Shown: positions 54,878 to 62,724 of the stretch, in pieces
How the letters are laid out: the number at the start of each line of letters is the position of its first letter
Position numbering within the stretch: position 1 is the stretch's first letter
NCBI RefSeq assembly: GCF_000744825.1
Contig: NZ_JQMR01000001.1
Coordinates: 434,001-498,000 of the forward strand
Direction of reading: 5' to 3'
Length of the DNA stretch: 64,000 nt
Source: Carnobacterium mobile DSM 4848
Lineage (GTDB): Bacteria; Bacillota; Bacilli; Lactobacillales; Carnobacteriaceae
Notes under the pieces: generated by a model
What the model was told of the DNA's origin: nothing
The model's database searches: none
What the model saw: the letters and a program-made list of their open reading frames with translations, nothing else
Position numbers and translations under genes: made by a program

Positions 54878-55192
54878 ATGGATGAAAAGACATTAGGGGA
54901 GCTTCCCAAAGATGAGCTGATTCAATTAATCATTGAACAAAGTACTGCACTAAGCTTATTAGAAGATCAATTAGAGAGTGAGACGGAAGAAAATCGCTTT
55001 TTTAAAAGTTTAGGATTTGTAGAAGGCTATATAGATTATAGTGACTATTTCATCACTTTTTTTGAGGACGAAAGTGACGGAACAGCTAAAAAAGGCAGTA
55101 TTTTTTTAGGGCTTTTTAATGACTTCATTCAAGATTACGGTACAGATGCCGTTTTAAAACTATTAGACCAATACATGGAAGACCATATTTAA
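54878..55192 (+). CDS. hypothetical acidic protein downstream of marR
   Basis: A 104-residue acidic protein that I do not recognise. It is probably helical: ELPKDELIQLIIEQSTALSLLEDQLE looks like a short coiled coil (about 8-45), followed by an aromatic, acidic segment (EGYIDYSDYFITFFEDE). There is no signal peptide or membrane helix. Start ATG after AGGAGGAAATAAA. It lies 35 bases after marR and is likely co-transcribed. Confidence 0.65.
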   Translation: MDEKTLGELPKDELIQLIIEQSTALSLLEDQLESETEENRFFKSLGFVEGYIDYSDYFITFFEDESDGTAKKGSIFLGLFNDFIQDYGTDAVLKLLDQYMEDHI

Positions 55193-55271
55193 CCAAAATA
55201 AGCTAGAAGAGTTTACAGACTCTTCTATTAATTGGTACACTAAAGTTATTATTAGAATGGTGGTGACGGTT

Positions 55272-55802
55272 GTGACTATAGAAAATAAAAAAATCATTGC
55301 ACTGGTCAGCGACGATTTCGAAGATTTAGAGTTATGGTATCCTGTTTACCGATTAAGAGAAGCGGGTGCGACTGTAAATCTAGTCGGAGAAGAAGCAGCG
55401 AAACAATATACTGGTAAATACGGTGTTCCTGCGGTTTCTGATCTTAGTTTTAAAGAAATAAATGTAGAAGAATACGATGGAATTTTGGTTCCTGGTGGCT
55501 GGTCTCCCGATAAATTAAGACGTTATCCGGAAGTTCTTGATTTCGTGCGTCATTTTGATCAAGTAAAGAAACCAATCGGACAGATTTGTCATGCAGGATG
55601 GGTACTGATTTCAGCCGGAATTTTAGAAGGAGTTAACGTAACAAGCACACCAGGGATTAAAGATGATATGACAAATGCTGGAGCAATCTGGCATAATGTA
55701 CCAGCTCTTACAGATGGGCATATTATTTCAAGTCGTCGTCCTCCTGATCTTCCTGAATATATGAAACACTATATTGCAGCTTTTGAATCGGATAAAAAAT
55801 AA
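55272..55802 (+). CDS. DJ-1/PfpI family protein
   Basis: A 176-residue protein of the DJ-1/PfpI superfamily. The nucleophile elbow is GQICHAGW (Cys106) with His107 next to it, and the partner Glu17 is in DDFEDLEL; this is the PfpI-type Cys-His arrangement of bacterial proteases, deglycases or chaperones. The exact activity cannot be read. I favour GTG 55272, which follows ATGGTGGTG; ATG 55257 is possible but has no ribosome site. A terminator follows. Confidence 0.85.
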   Translation: MTIENKKIIALVSDDFEDLELWYPVYRLREAGATVNLVGEEAAKQYTGKYGVPAVSDLSFKEINVEEYDGILVPGGWSPDKLRRYPEVLDFVRHFDQVKKPIGQICHAGWVLISAGILEGVNVTSTPGIKDDMTNAGAIWHNVPALTDGHIISSRRPPDLPEYMKHYIAAFESDKK

Positions 55803-55815
55803 ATAAGAAAAGAAC

Positions 55816-55853
55816 AGAACAGCAATCTTTTGAACGGATTGCTGTTCTTTTAT
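55816..55853 (+). terminator. intrinsic terminator after the DJ-1-like gene
   Basis: AGAACAGCAATC pairs with GATTGCTGTTCT (55816-55827, 55837-55848), followed by TTTAT. Confidence 0.88.
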
Positions 55854-55908
55854 CTACTCTCTACGAGTAATGGAGTTAAGCTTAATTTAAGAAAGGTGTT
55901 GAGAAACT

Positions 55909-56763
55909 ATGCTTAAACCAGGTGATATGATTGGTCTAATTTGTTGTTCAAATGGAAAAAGACCATCAGAAAGACAGCTTATTGAACGATTAGTTGTTTG
56001 TTTAGAGCAAGAGTTTCAATTACAGGTTCGTCTAGCTACTACTATCTACCAAAAGAATTCAACTATTTTCAGCGGAACAGCGCAAGAACGTGGAAAAGCT
56101 TTAATGGCTCTTTATAATGATCCTGAGATCAAAATGATTTTTGACTTATCAGGCGGAGAAGTTGCTAACGAAGTTCTTCCTTATCTTGATTATACTTCCA
56201 TTAAATATGCTAAAAAACCCTTTGTCGGTTACAGCGATTTAACAGTTATGTTGAATGCTATTTATGCACAAACGGATGGCGTCGGTTATAATTTCCAATT
56301 ACTCACTATTCTAGAGGGTCAAAAACAAAAAGAGCAATTCCGAAAGGCTTTTATAAACAAACATTCTCTATTTTTTTTACGCTATGAGTGGTTAACTCCT
56401 CCAGTCAGCTTTTCAAAACCTGTTATCGGTGGAAATATACGGTGTTTTTTATAGCTTGCCGGTACGCCTTATTGCCCAAATGCAGCTGGACGTGTTTTGT
56501 TGCTGGAAGCAAGAGGAGGAAAGATAGAGCAGATGGCTGCTTATTTTGCTCAACTAGAACAAATAGGCATATTAGAAGCCTGTAGTGCCATCTTATTGGG
56601 ACAATTCACAACTATTGAAGCTGAAAACCAAACAGAAGAATTAAAAAAATTAGTCTTAAGCTACTCAAGACGTCACCATTTTGCTGTTTTAAAAACGAAT
56701 CAAATTGGTCATTCTTCAGACTCTTTACCTTTTCCAATAGGGACACCGGTAACTTTTTCTTAA
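55909..56763 (+). pseudogene. LD-carboxypeptidase (S66 family) interrupted by an in-frame TAG
   Basis: A muramoyl-tetrapeptide carboxypeptidase-like gene that would trim the terminal D-Ala of wall peptides. The frame is open from ATG 55909 (after AAAGGTG) to TAG at 56452-56454 (codon 182), and then continues in the same frame to TAA 56761-56763. Read through, the protein is 284 residues with a complete S66 triad: Ser109 (GYSDL), Glu200 (LLLEARGG) and His268 (IGHSSDS). The stop lies between GGNIRCFL and LAGTPYC, where the family has an ordinary residue. So this is a single nonsense change in an otherwise intact gene. The truncated product lacks Glu and His and would be inactive. Confidence 0.88.
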
Positions 56764-56886
56764 TTTGTCCTACTAAACGTAAACGGATTCTGTCTGCTTT
56801 TCTAAAATCATTTTGTTTTTAATGCTATTTTTTTATACTTGTTGTAAAATGAATTTATATATTTTTACATAGAAAGAAGGGTGACA

Positions 56887-57477
56887 ATGTATCAAAAAAA
56901 TAGAAAAGCTTATCGGATAGCTATTTTAGGGATCTTATCAGCTATTATTATTGTTCAAAATTTCGTACCGCTTTTAGGTTATATCCCTATTCCGCCATTA
57001 AATCCAACGATTATTCATATTACCGTTATCATTGCTGCATTAACTCTAGGTACAAAAGATGGAATGATTATCGGTGGCGTATGGGGGATCAGCCGATTTA
57101 TTAAAGCTTTTATTGCCCCAGCATCACCATTAGATTTATTATTGTTTACTAATCCGCTTATTTCTATTGTGCCGCGTATTCTTGTTGGGTTTGTTGCCGG
57201 ATATGTTTATCATTTATTTAAAAATAAAAAAGAGAAAGATTCATTGGGAATGATTCTTTCTTCTGTGTTGGCTTCGTTAACCAATACCATACTAGTTTTA
57301 TTTTTTATTTACCTCTTTTATAAAGACGATTATGCCACAGCATTAAATGTGGATGTGTCTAATTTAGCAAAAGCTTTAGGTGCAGTAGTCTTAACAAATG
57401 GACTGGCGGAAGCTATAGCTGCTGCTATTATCGCTCCAGTCGTTGCAAAAGCTTTAAAACGTTTTAAGACAACTTGA
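56887..57477 (+). CDS. ECF transporter S component, possibly pantothenate (PanT-like)
   Basis: A 196-residue membrane protein with about six helices. The N-terminal RIAILGILSAIIIVQNFVPLLGYIPI and the following HITVIIAALTLGTKDGMIIGGVWG resemble PanT-type S components, which bind pantothenate and share an EcfAAT module encoded elsewhere. Substrate assignment is by resemblance only. Start ATG 56887 after GAAGGG; GTG 56881 is a less likely alternative. It ends at a bidirectional terminator. Confidence 0.72.
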   Translation: MYQKNRKAYRIAILGILSAIIIVQNFVPLLGYIPIPPLNPTIIHITVIIAALTLGTKDGMIIGGVWGISRFIKAFIAPASPLDLLLFTNPLISIVPRILVGFVAGYVYHLFKNKKEKDSLGMILSSVLASLTNTILVLFFIYLFYKDDYATALNVDVSNLAKALGAVVLTNGLAEAIAAAIIAPVVAKALKRFKTT

Positions 57478-57500
57478 TAAAGTCAACCTTCTTCAAATAA

Positions 57501-57560
57501 AACTAAAACCCCCTTTGAAATTAGTTGTAGAAAGCTAACTTCAAAGGGGGTAGTTTATTT
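57501..57560. terminator. bidirectional terminator between the S-component gene and ddh
   Basis: CCCCCTTTGAA (57509-57519) pairs with TTCAAAGGGGG (57540-57550), extended by AACTA/TAGTT outside. Confidence 0.88.
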
Positions 57561-57573
57561 AACCGTTTTTATA

Positions 57574-58551
57574 TTACAGTAACTCTTTTCTTAATTCTTC
57601 TGCAGACTTACTTGAAAGATACGCCGGAGGAACATCTAATACACTGAAAGCGCCAGATTTTCCGTCTTCTTTAAAACGATAAGCTGCTCGTGCATAAGCT
57701 ACTAGAATAGAGGATGTAAATTCAGCGTTGCTTTCTAATTCCAGTTGAAATTCAGCTTTTTGTTTATTTCCGGTAGCTGAAGTAGCTGTCCGAATAACAA
57801 AACCACCATGAGGCATTTTTTGGTGTTCTTTAGCAAATGTTTCTTCATCAATAAAGTGAACAGTTGTATGGTAAGGTTCGAAATAATCCGGCATTGTTTT
57901 GATTTTTTTCTCAATCAATCCTTTGTCTGCATCTTCCTCAGCCACTACGTAACACACACGTTCATGTTTTTCTCGAGTGGATAAAGTAGGATTAGATCCG
58001 CTTCTAACTTCTTCAAGGGCTTTTTCAATAGGGATCGTATATTGTACTCCTGCTTTAACTCCATCAATTCGGCGGATAGCATCTGAATGTCCTTGACTTA
58101 ACCCTTTACCCCAAAACGTATAGGTTTCTCCAGCAGGCAAGACCGATTCTAAAACAGCACGATTTAGTGAAAACAAACCTGGATCCCAGCCAACCGAAAT
58201 AATGCTGACATGATCATTTGTTTTCGCCGCTAGATCCATATCTTTAAAGTATTGAGGGATATGGTTATGGTTATCATAACTATCAATTGTAGAAAAATAT
58301 TTCGCTAAGGAAGGTCCTTGTTGAGGCAAATCTGTTGCTGAGCCACCGCACAAAATTAGAACATCGATTTTATCTTGATAATCTAATATGTTATCTATAC
58401 TTACAGCTGGGAGTTTAGAAGTCAGTTCTTCTGGATTCCGTCTTGTAAATACTGCAATACCTTCCATATCTGGGAAATTATCCAGGGCTAATTCTACGCC
58501 TTTTCCTATATTTCCATAACCGACTAAGCCGATACGAATGTTTTTAGTCAT
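57574..58551 (-). CDS. ddh: meso-diaminopimelate dehydrogenase
   Basis: A 325-residue NADPH enzyme that makes meso-DAP directly from tetrahydrodipicolinate, for peptidoglycan and lysine. The N-terminal Rossmann motif is GLVGYGNIGKG (about 8-18); VSVGWDPGLFSLNR and GKGLSQGHSDAIRRIDGV are characteristic of the family. The start is ATG 58551 after GGAGTGG on the minus strand; 19 upstream codons lack a ribosome site. It supports an mDAP-type cell wall in this organism. It diverges from a LexA-box-bearing small toxin locus. Confidence 0.93.
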   Translation of the reverse strand: MTKNIRIGLVGYGNIGKGVELALDNFPDMEGIAVFTRRNPEELTSKLPAVSIDNILDYQDKIDVLILCGGSATDLPQQGPSLAKYFSTIDSYDNHNHIPQYFKDMDLAAKTNDHVSIISVGWDPGLFSLNRAVLESVLPAGETYTFWGKGLSQGHSDAIRRIDGVKAGVQYTIPIEKALEEVRSGSNPTLSTREKHERVCYVVAEEDADKGLIEKKIKTMPDYFEPYHTTVHFIDEETFAKEHQKMPHGGFVIRTATSATGNKQKAEFQLELESNAEFTSSILVAYARAAYRFKEDGKSGAFSVLDVPPAYLSSKSAEELRKELL

Positions 58552-58634
58552 ATTACCACTCCATTCATCAATTTCTTTTGGTACTTGCCTATTATAACCC
58601 AACAGCAAAAAAAAGTATTTATTTTTTTAAATCA

Positions 58635-58648
58635 CGAACATACGTTCT
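58635..58648. promoter_or_regulatory. LexA (SOS) box
   Basis: CGAACATACGTTCT matches the Gram-positive LexA consensus CGAACRNRYGTTYC at all but the last position. It lies about 30 bases upstream of an extended -10 (TGGTATGAT, 58676-58684) facing the small toxin ORF, and 84 bases upstream of the divergent ddh start. Confidence 0.75.
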
Positions 58649-58741
58649 AATTATATTTAAAAAAATAACTTAATGTGGTATGATTTAAATATAGAAATGT
58701 TTAAGGCGGTGGCTAACTCTCATTAAAAAGGGGTGATGCCT

Positions 58742-58783
58742 ATGTTTTTTTGTTTGGCTTTCCCCAGAAAGGAAAACCCATGA
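58742..58783 (+). CDS. 13-residue ORF overlapping the toxin start
   Basis: ATG 58742 follows AAGGGGTGATGCC. The product MFFCLAFPRKENP ends at TGA 58781-58783, sharing ATGA with the toxin start. This suggests coupled translation: ribosomes finishing the short ORF could restart on the toxin. Confidence 0.45.
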   Translation: MFFCLAFPRKENP

Positions 58784-58863
58784 GTATTTTCGAATCCTTA
58801 ATGTTTGCATTAGCTTTTGCAACGTTGGTTTTAAAAATCTCAACAAACAACAAAAAAAAGTAA
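58780..58863 (+). CDS. small hydrophobic peptide, TxpA/BsrG-like type I toxin candidate
   Basis: A 27-residue peptide, MSIFESLMFALAFATLVLK followed by ISTNN and three Lys. The start (Met, aromatic, Glu-Ser-Leu-Met) resembles TxpA and BsrG of Bacillus and the Hol_Tox group, and the single membrane helix with a Lys-rich end is typical. AAAGGAAAACCC precedes ATG. A hairpin with T tracts on both strands follows, as in loci with a convergent antisense RNA. Toxicity is inferred only. Confidence 0.6.
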   Translation: MSIFESLMFALAFATLVLKISTNNKKK

Positions 58864-58900
58864 CCGTCTGAACTTTAGCGAGTAGGACGATTACTTTTTG
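58855..58900. terminator. bidirectional terminator after the toxin ORF
   Basis: AAAAAGTAACCGTC pairs with GACGATTACTTTTT (one mismatch). It gives T runs on both strands, suiting a sense mRNA and a convergent antisense RNA. Segment TGGCTAAC (58710-58717) recurs as TGGCTACC (58912-58919), a possible pairing repeat. Confidence 0.7.
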
Positions 58901-58950
58901 TTTTCTCTTATTGGCTACCGTCTTTAACGGTTCTATAAAAGAGGGGAATG

Positions 58951-58980
58951 TTGACGCATTTCTCTCTTTTCTCTTATAGT
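58951..58980 (+). promoter_or_regulatory. candidate promoter of the YrrS-like gene
   Basis: TTGACG and TATAGT are separated by 18 bases, about 150 bases before the gene. Confidence 0.45.
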
Positions 58981-59129
58981 TTAACATGCGGTAACTGTTT
59001 TTTCAAATACATCTATTTTTCTTTGAAACAAGTTGTAATCATAGAGGTATAAAACTGTAATCTATTGCTAATATCCAACTGACCAATATATGCTATTATG
59101 ATATGGGAAACAGAAAGGACAGATACAAA

Positions 59130-59774
59130 ATGAAAAACTCTAATAAACCTACACGTTCTGATAAATATAGTAAAAATCGGACTATTGCTAAAGTCGCTAC
59201 ATTAATTGCAGTAGTAACGGTCTTTTTAATGTTTGTTATTTTTGGTATTTGGTTACTCGGAGAAGGAGATAATCAAGCTTCAAACGAATCTATGCAACAA
59301 TTATCTAGCAGCATCAACACCGCTTCTACTTCAAAAGAACAAGAAACAGAAAGCCAGTCAGCTTCCTCTAGCATAAACAAACAAGAAGACGAAAAAGATG
59401 AGGATGAAAAAGAAAGTGAAGATCAAGATGCTGTTGAAACTGAAGAAACAGAACCTTCAGATGATAATGTTACTTCAGCGATTACCGGCGACTGGAAACC
59501 AGTAGCAACAGAACAAGAAGGACCACATTCGACTAATTATAGTGACGGTTCTCAAGATAGGAAAGAAATCAAACAAGCAAATGCCAATGCTACTGGTATT
59601 GCGGTAGATGATATGATTGAATGGCGAGTAGAGAATGGCGGAGATCAAAAAGTAGTCGCGACCGTCTCAGATAGTCAGCAAACTAAAACTTTCCGTGTTT
59701 ATTTAACTTGGGTCGACAATGAAGGTTGGCGACCAACTAAAGTAGAGCAATTAAAAGCAAACGATAAAAGATAA
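59130..59774 (+). CDS. YrrS-like membrane protein (DUF1510)
   Basis: A 214-residue membrane-anchored protein. A basic cytoplasmic N-terminus (1-24) is followed by one membrane helix (about 26-50), a long Ser/Glu/Asp-rich spacer (about 52-120) and a C-terminal DUF1510 domain (ITGDWKPVATEQEGPH, GIAVDDMIEWRVENGG, FRVYLTWVDNEGWRP). Bacillus YrrS lies beside a penicillin-binding protein gene; here no such gene is adjacent. Start ATG after GAAAGGACAG; nine codons further upstream are unlikely. Confidence 0.85.
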   Translation: MKNSNKPTRSDKYSKNRTIAKVATLIAVVTVFLMFVIFGIWLLGEGDNQASNESMQQLSSSINTASTSKEQETESQSASSSINKQEDEKDEDEKESEDQDAVETEETEPSDDNVTSAITGDWKPVATEQEGPHSTNYSDGSQDRKEIKQANANATGIAVDDMIEWRVENGGDQKVVATVSDSQQTKTFRVYLTWVDNEGWRPTKVEQLKANDKR

Positions 59775-59793
59775 TAGCATCTAAATTGAATGA

Positions 59794-59840
59794 GAAGCTG
59801 ATACTAAAAGAGATTTTCAATTAGTATCGGCTTTTTTTCA
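59794..59840 (+). terminator. intrinsic terminator after the YrrS-like gene
   Basis: AGCTGATACTAA pairs with TTAGTATCGGCT, followed by seven T residues. Confidence 0.9.
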
Positions 59841-59945
59841 CATGTAAGGCCAATAAGCGCTTATCATTTCTATTCCTACTTAAAAAAGTGATATGATGGT
59901 TTTAAGAAACTGTAACAAAGAATATGTTGTAGGGAGGGTGAAACC

Positions 59946-60815
59946 ATGCGCTGGAAAGACAGAAGAAAAAGCAGCCATGTAGAAGACCGCAGAGGGAGCA
60001 GCATGGGAGGAAAGACATTAGTAGGGGGAGGAATCAGCGGTGTTCTCATTCTATTAGTCTTTACTTTTTTAAGCGGCGGAGATTTTGGAGATTTCTTAAA
60101 TTCAGCCTTATTGGATACGGGTACTAATACAACTACTGCTCCATATCAAGAAACTGAAACAGAAGCCGAGCGAGCTGATTTTGTTTCTGTAGTCTTGGCA
60201 GATACAGAAGATGTTTGGACGGATGTTTTTCAAGATTATGGGTATGTTTATAAAGACCCCACATTAGTCCTTTTTTCCGGTTCTGTTCAATCAGCTTGTG
60301 GCGTTGCAGGCTCTTCAACTGGTCCGTTTTATTGTCCAGGAGATGCAAACTTATATATTGATCTAAGCTTTTATGATGAATTAAGCCAGCAATTTAATGC
60401 CCCAGGTGATTTTGCAATGGCTTATGTGGTAGCCCATGAAGTAGGCCATCACGTCCAAACGCAATTAGGGTTAACAAAACAATTGGATAGTTTGCGAAAT
60501 CAATTAAGTGAAACTGAATTTAATCAATATCAAGTCCGGTTTGAACTGCAAGCAGACTACTTAGCTGGAGTTTGGGCTCATTATGCTCAAGGATTAGGCT
60601 ATTTAGAAGAAGGGGATTACGAAGAAGCTATCAATGCTGCCGGTGCAGTAGGGGATGATCGCCTTCAACAACAAGCACAAGGGTATGTGGTGCCTGAAAG
60701 TTTTACTCATGGTACTTCTGATCAAAGAATGTATTGGTTTGATCGCGGATTTAAATCTGGCAACTTAGAAGATGGCGATACATTTAATGGCGAAGCTAAG
60801 TTTAAACTTCCTTAA
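59946..60815 (+). CDS. neutral zinc metallopeptidase (YpfJ/KPN_02809 family)
   Basis: A 289-residue predicted membrane-anchored zinc peptidase. A short basic N-terminus is followed by one helix (about 24-43) and an outside catalytic domain. The HExxH motif is AHEVGHH (His164, Glu165, His168), and LQADYLAGVWAH supplies the downstream acidic ligand region. FSGSVQSACGVAGSSTGPFYCPGD contains a Cys pair that may be a disulphide. Substrate unknown. Start ATG after GGGAGGGTG. Confidence 0.9.
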   Translation: MRWKDRRKSSHVEDRRGSSMGGKTLVGGGISGVLILLVFTFLSGGDFGDFLNSALLDTGTNTTTAPYQETETEAERADFVSVVLADTEDVWTDVFQDYGYVYKDPTLVLFSGSVQSACGVAGSSTGPFYCPGDANLYIDLSFYDELSQQFNAPGDFAMAYVVAHEVGHHVQTQLGLTKQLDSLRNQLSETEFNQYQVRFELQADYLAGVWAHYAQGLGYLEEGDYEEAINAAGAVGDDRLQQQAQGYVVPESFTHGTSDQRMYWFDRGFKSGNLEDGDTFNGEAKFKLP

Positions 60816-60878
60816 AAAAATAGTTTTCCAAATGGTCCTAAGACAGCTTTATTGCAAAGCAGAATGATGGAGGTAATG

Positions 60879-62096
60879 ATGAAAAATCTTGAAAAAAATT
60901 TTAATATTGTCGAAGAAGTTTTAAATAAAACAGAAAATGAAATAAAAAAGATGAAACCAGTTAATATTTTATTAATAGGGAAAACAGGCGTTGGTAAAAG
61001 CACTTTAATCAATAATGTTTTTCGAGAAAATTTAGCAAAAACTGGGATTGGTCGTCCGATCACTAAACATTTAAGAAAAATTACAAAAGAAGGAATTCCC
61101 ATTGCTTTGTATGATACTCGAGGTTTAGAACTGAATCTTGAAGTACAAAAAGAAATCCAGAAAGAAATATTTTCTACTATTTCAGAAGGGAAAAAGCACT
61201 CAACTAATGAAGAAATTCATTTAGTTTATTATTGTATCAATGCTAATTCTTCACGAATCGAACCTCTAGAATTAGAGTTGATTAAAACCTTAAGTGCTGA
61301 AGTTCCTGTTCTAGTAGTTTTGACTCAATCAATTGGCAAACCGGCAAAGGAGCTTAAAGCCTTTATTGAAAATCTTAATTTAACTATTTATGGTGTTATC
61401 AATGTCATGGCTCAAGAATTTCCTGTTTCTGACGAAATTTCCATCCCTTCTTTTGGTTTAAAGGAATTGATTGAACGCAGTTTTGAAATTATTCCAGAGG
61501 AACAAAAAAAAGCTTTTAACAATGCCCAACAAGTAGATATTGAACGCAAAGCAAAATCTGCCCGTAGTTGGGCGTCTACCTATATCGCAACTTCATTCGG
61601 AATCGGCTTTGTTCCCATTCCGTTTTCCGATGCTTCTATTTTAGTGCCTATGCAAGTAACGCTATTGGCTCACATTACCGCTATTTTTGGCATCTCTATG
61701 GATAAAGCGACTATTACCAGTTTAGTAGCTGCGATTGGAGGAACCGGTGGAGCTACCTATGCTGGTAAGTATATTGCCTCTAACCTTGCTAAGCTGATAC
61801 CAGGAGTCGGAACTATAGTGGGCGGATTGATTAGCGGAACAACTGCTTCTATCCTTACTACAGCATTGGCAATGAGCTATATCGAGGTTATGACGGTTAT
61901 TGCAAAAGGCGAAAAAGAAGGGAAATACCCTGATTTAAATAATATTGAGCAGCTTATGCGTGAGAAATTTGAAAATCGTTTAAAAAAAGGGAAGATAGCA
62001 ACTGATAGGAAAGATCCTGATTCAGATTTACCAGTAAATGAAAATCAGCAACAAAAAACTAAAAAGAGATGGTCCTTATGGAAGAAAAAGAAGTAA
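60879..62096 (+). CDS. GTPase with DUF697 membrane-associated domain
   Basis: A 405-residue Era/TrmE-class GTPase. The P-loop GKTGVGKST is at 34-42 and the G3 motif is DTRG (79-82). The G4 position reads LTQS, not NKxD, so nucleotide specificity may be relaxed. The C-terminal part is a DUF697 domain (about 220-345) with hydrophobic, Gly-rich helices (IGGTGGATYAGKYIAS, LIPGVGTIVGGLISG) that probably insert into or bind the membrane, followed by a basic tail. Start chosen at ATG 60879, five bases after GGAGG. The thpR start overlaps its 3' end. Confidence 0.85.
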   Translation: MKNLEKNFNIVEEVLNKTENEIKKMKPVNILLIGKTGVGKSTLINNVFRENLAKTGIGRPITKHLRKITKEGIPIALYDTRGLELNLEVQKEIQKEIFSTISEGKKHSTNEEIHLVYYCINANSSRIEPLELELIKTLSAEVPVLVVLTQSIGKPAKELKAFIENLNLTIYGVINVMAQEFPVSDEISIPSFGLKELIERSFEIIPEEQKKAFNNAQQVDIERKAKSARSWASTYIATSFGIGFVPIPFSDASILVPMQVTLLAHITAIFGISMDKATITSLVAAIGGTGGATYAGKYIASNLAKLIPGVGTIVGGLISGTTASILTTALAMSYIEVMTVIAKGEKEGKYPDLNNIEQLMREKFENRLKKGKIATDRKDPDSDLPVNENQQQKTKKRWSLWKKKK

Positions 62097-62653
62097 ATAA
62101 TAAAGATTTTAGCAGACGCGTTTTTATTGGAGTAGAACTAGAAAGTATAAAAGAAGAGTTAGTCTCATTACAAAATCAATTAAAACCTTATGTTAAAAAA
62201 GGAAATTTTGTTTTTCATGACAATTTTCATCTAACGCTTCAATTTATTGGAGAAATAAATGAACAAGATTTATGCCCGTTAAAAGAAATTATCACAACAA
62301 CTGCCCAAAGTGTAAGACCCTTTGAGATCAAAGTAGATCATCTAGGACAATTTACCAAGAAAAAGAAACAAGTGGTTTGGCTGGGGCTTAAAAACAATCC
62401 ATTATTATTTGAATTATATACAACCTTACAAAAAGCTTTTCAGGAAAAAGATTATTTTGAATTAAAAAAACCAGCTTTTTTGCCTCATATCACTATTGGC
62501 CGACAAATGGTTTTGAAAGATCCTTTAGAAGAACTAGAAGGTAACTTAGATAGGCCAAATGCTAAACTACAAGTAACAAAAATTGTTTTATATGAGAGTA
62601 AGCAACTAAATGGGCGTCTTCGGTATGTACCGATTTTTCAGCAAGTGCTATAA
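62078..62653 (+). CDS. thpR: RNA 2',3'-cyclic phosphodiesterase (2'-5' RNA ligase family)
   Basis: A 191-residue two-histidine phosphoesterase. The two HxT motifs are HLTLQF (His51, Thr53) and PHITIGR (His137, Thr139), the expected spacing for ThpR. It would open 2',3'-cyclic phosphate ends of RNA; the natural role is unclear. I start it at ATG 62078, about eight bases after AAAGAG; ATG 62069, three codons upstream, is possible. It overlaps the GTPase gene by 19 bases, so the two are co-translated. Confidence 0.88.
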   Translation: MEEKEVNNKDFSRRVFIGVELESIKEELVSLQNQLKPYVKKGNFVFHDNFHLTLQFIGEINEQDLCPLKEIITTTAQSVRPFEIKVDHLGQFTKKKKQVVWLGLKNNPLLFELYTTLQKAFQEKDYFELKKPAFLPHITIGRQMVLKDPLEELEGNLDRPNAKLQVTKIVLYESKQLNGRLRYVPIFQQVL

Positions 62654-62663
62654 ATTTTTTAAA

Positions 62664-62700
62664 CAAAGAAGTACTCTAGCTTGCTACTTGTTCTTTTTAG
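62664..62700 (+). terminator. probable terminator after thpR
   Basis: AAGTA / TACTT with flanking A-rich and T-rich arms (62669-62699), ending TTCTTTTT. A second perfect hairpin, GCTCTCTTTTT / AAAAAGAGAGC, follows at 62700-62724. Confidence 0.6.
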
Positions 62701-62724
62701 CTCTCTTTTTATAAAAAAGAGAGC

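Noticed and set aside
58742-58863. Phage holin gene
   Set aside because: There are no lysin or other phage genes around, and the size and terminator layout fit a type I toxin better.
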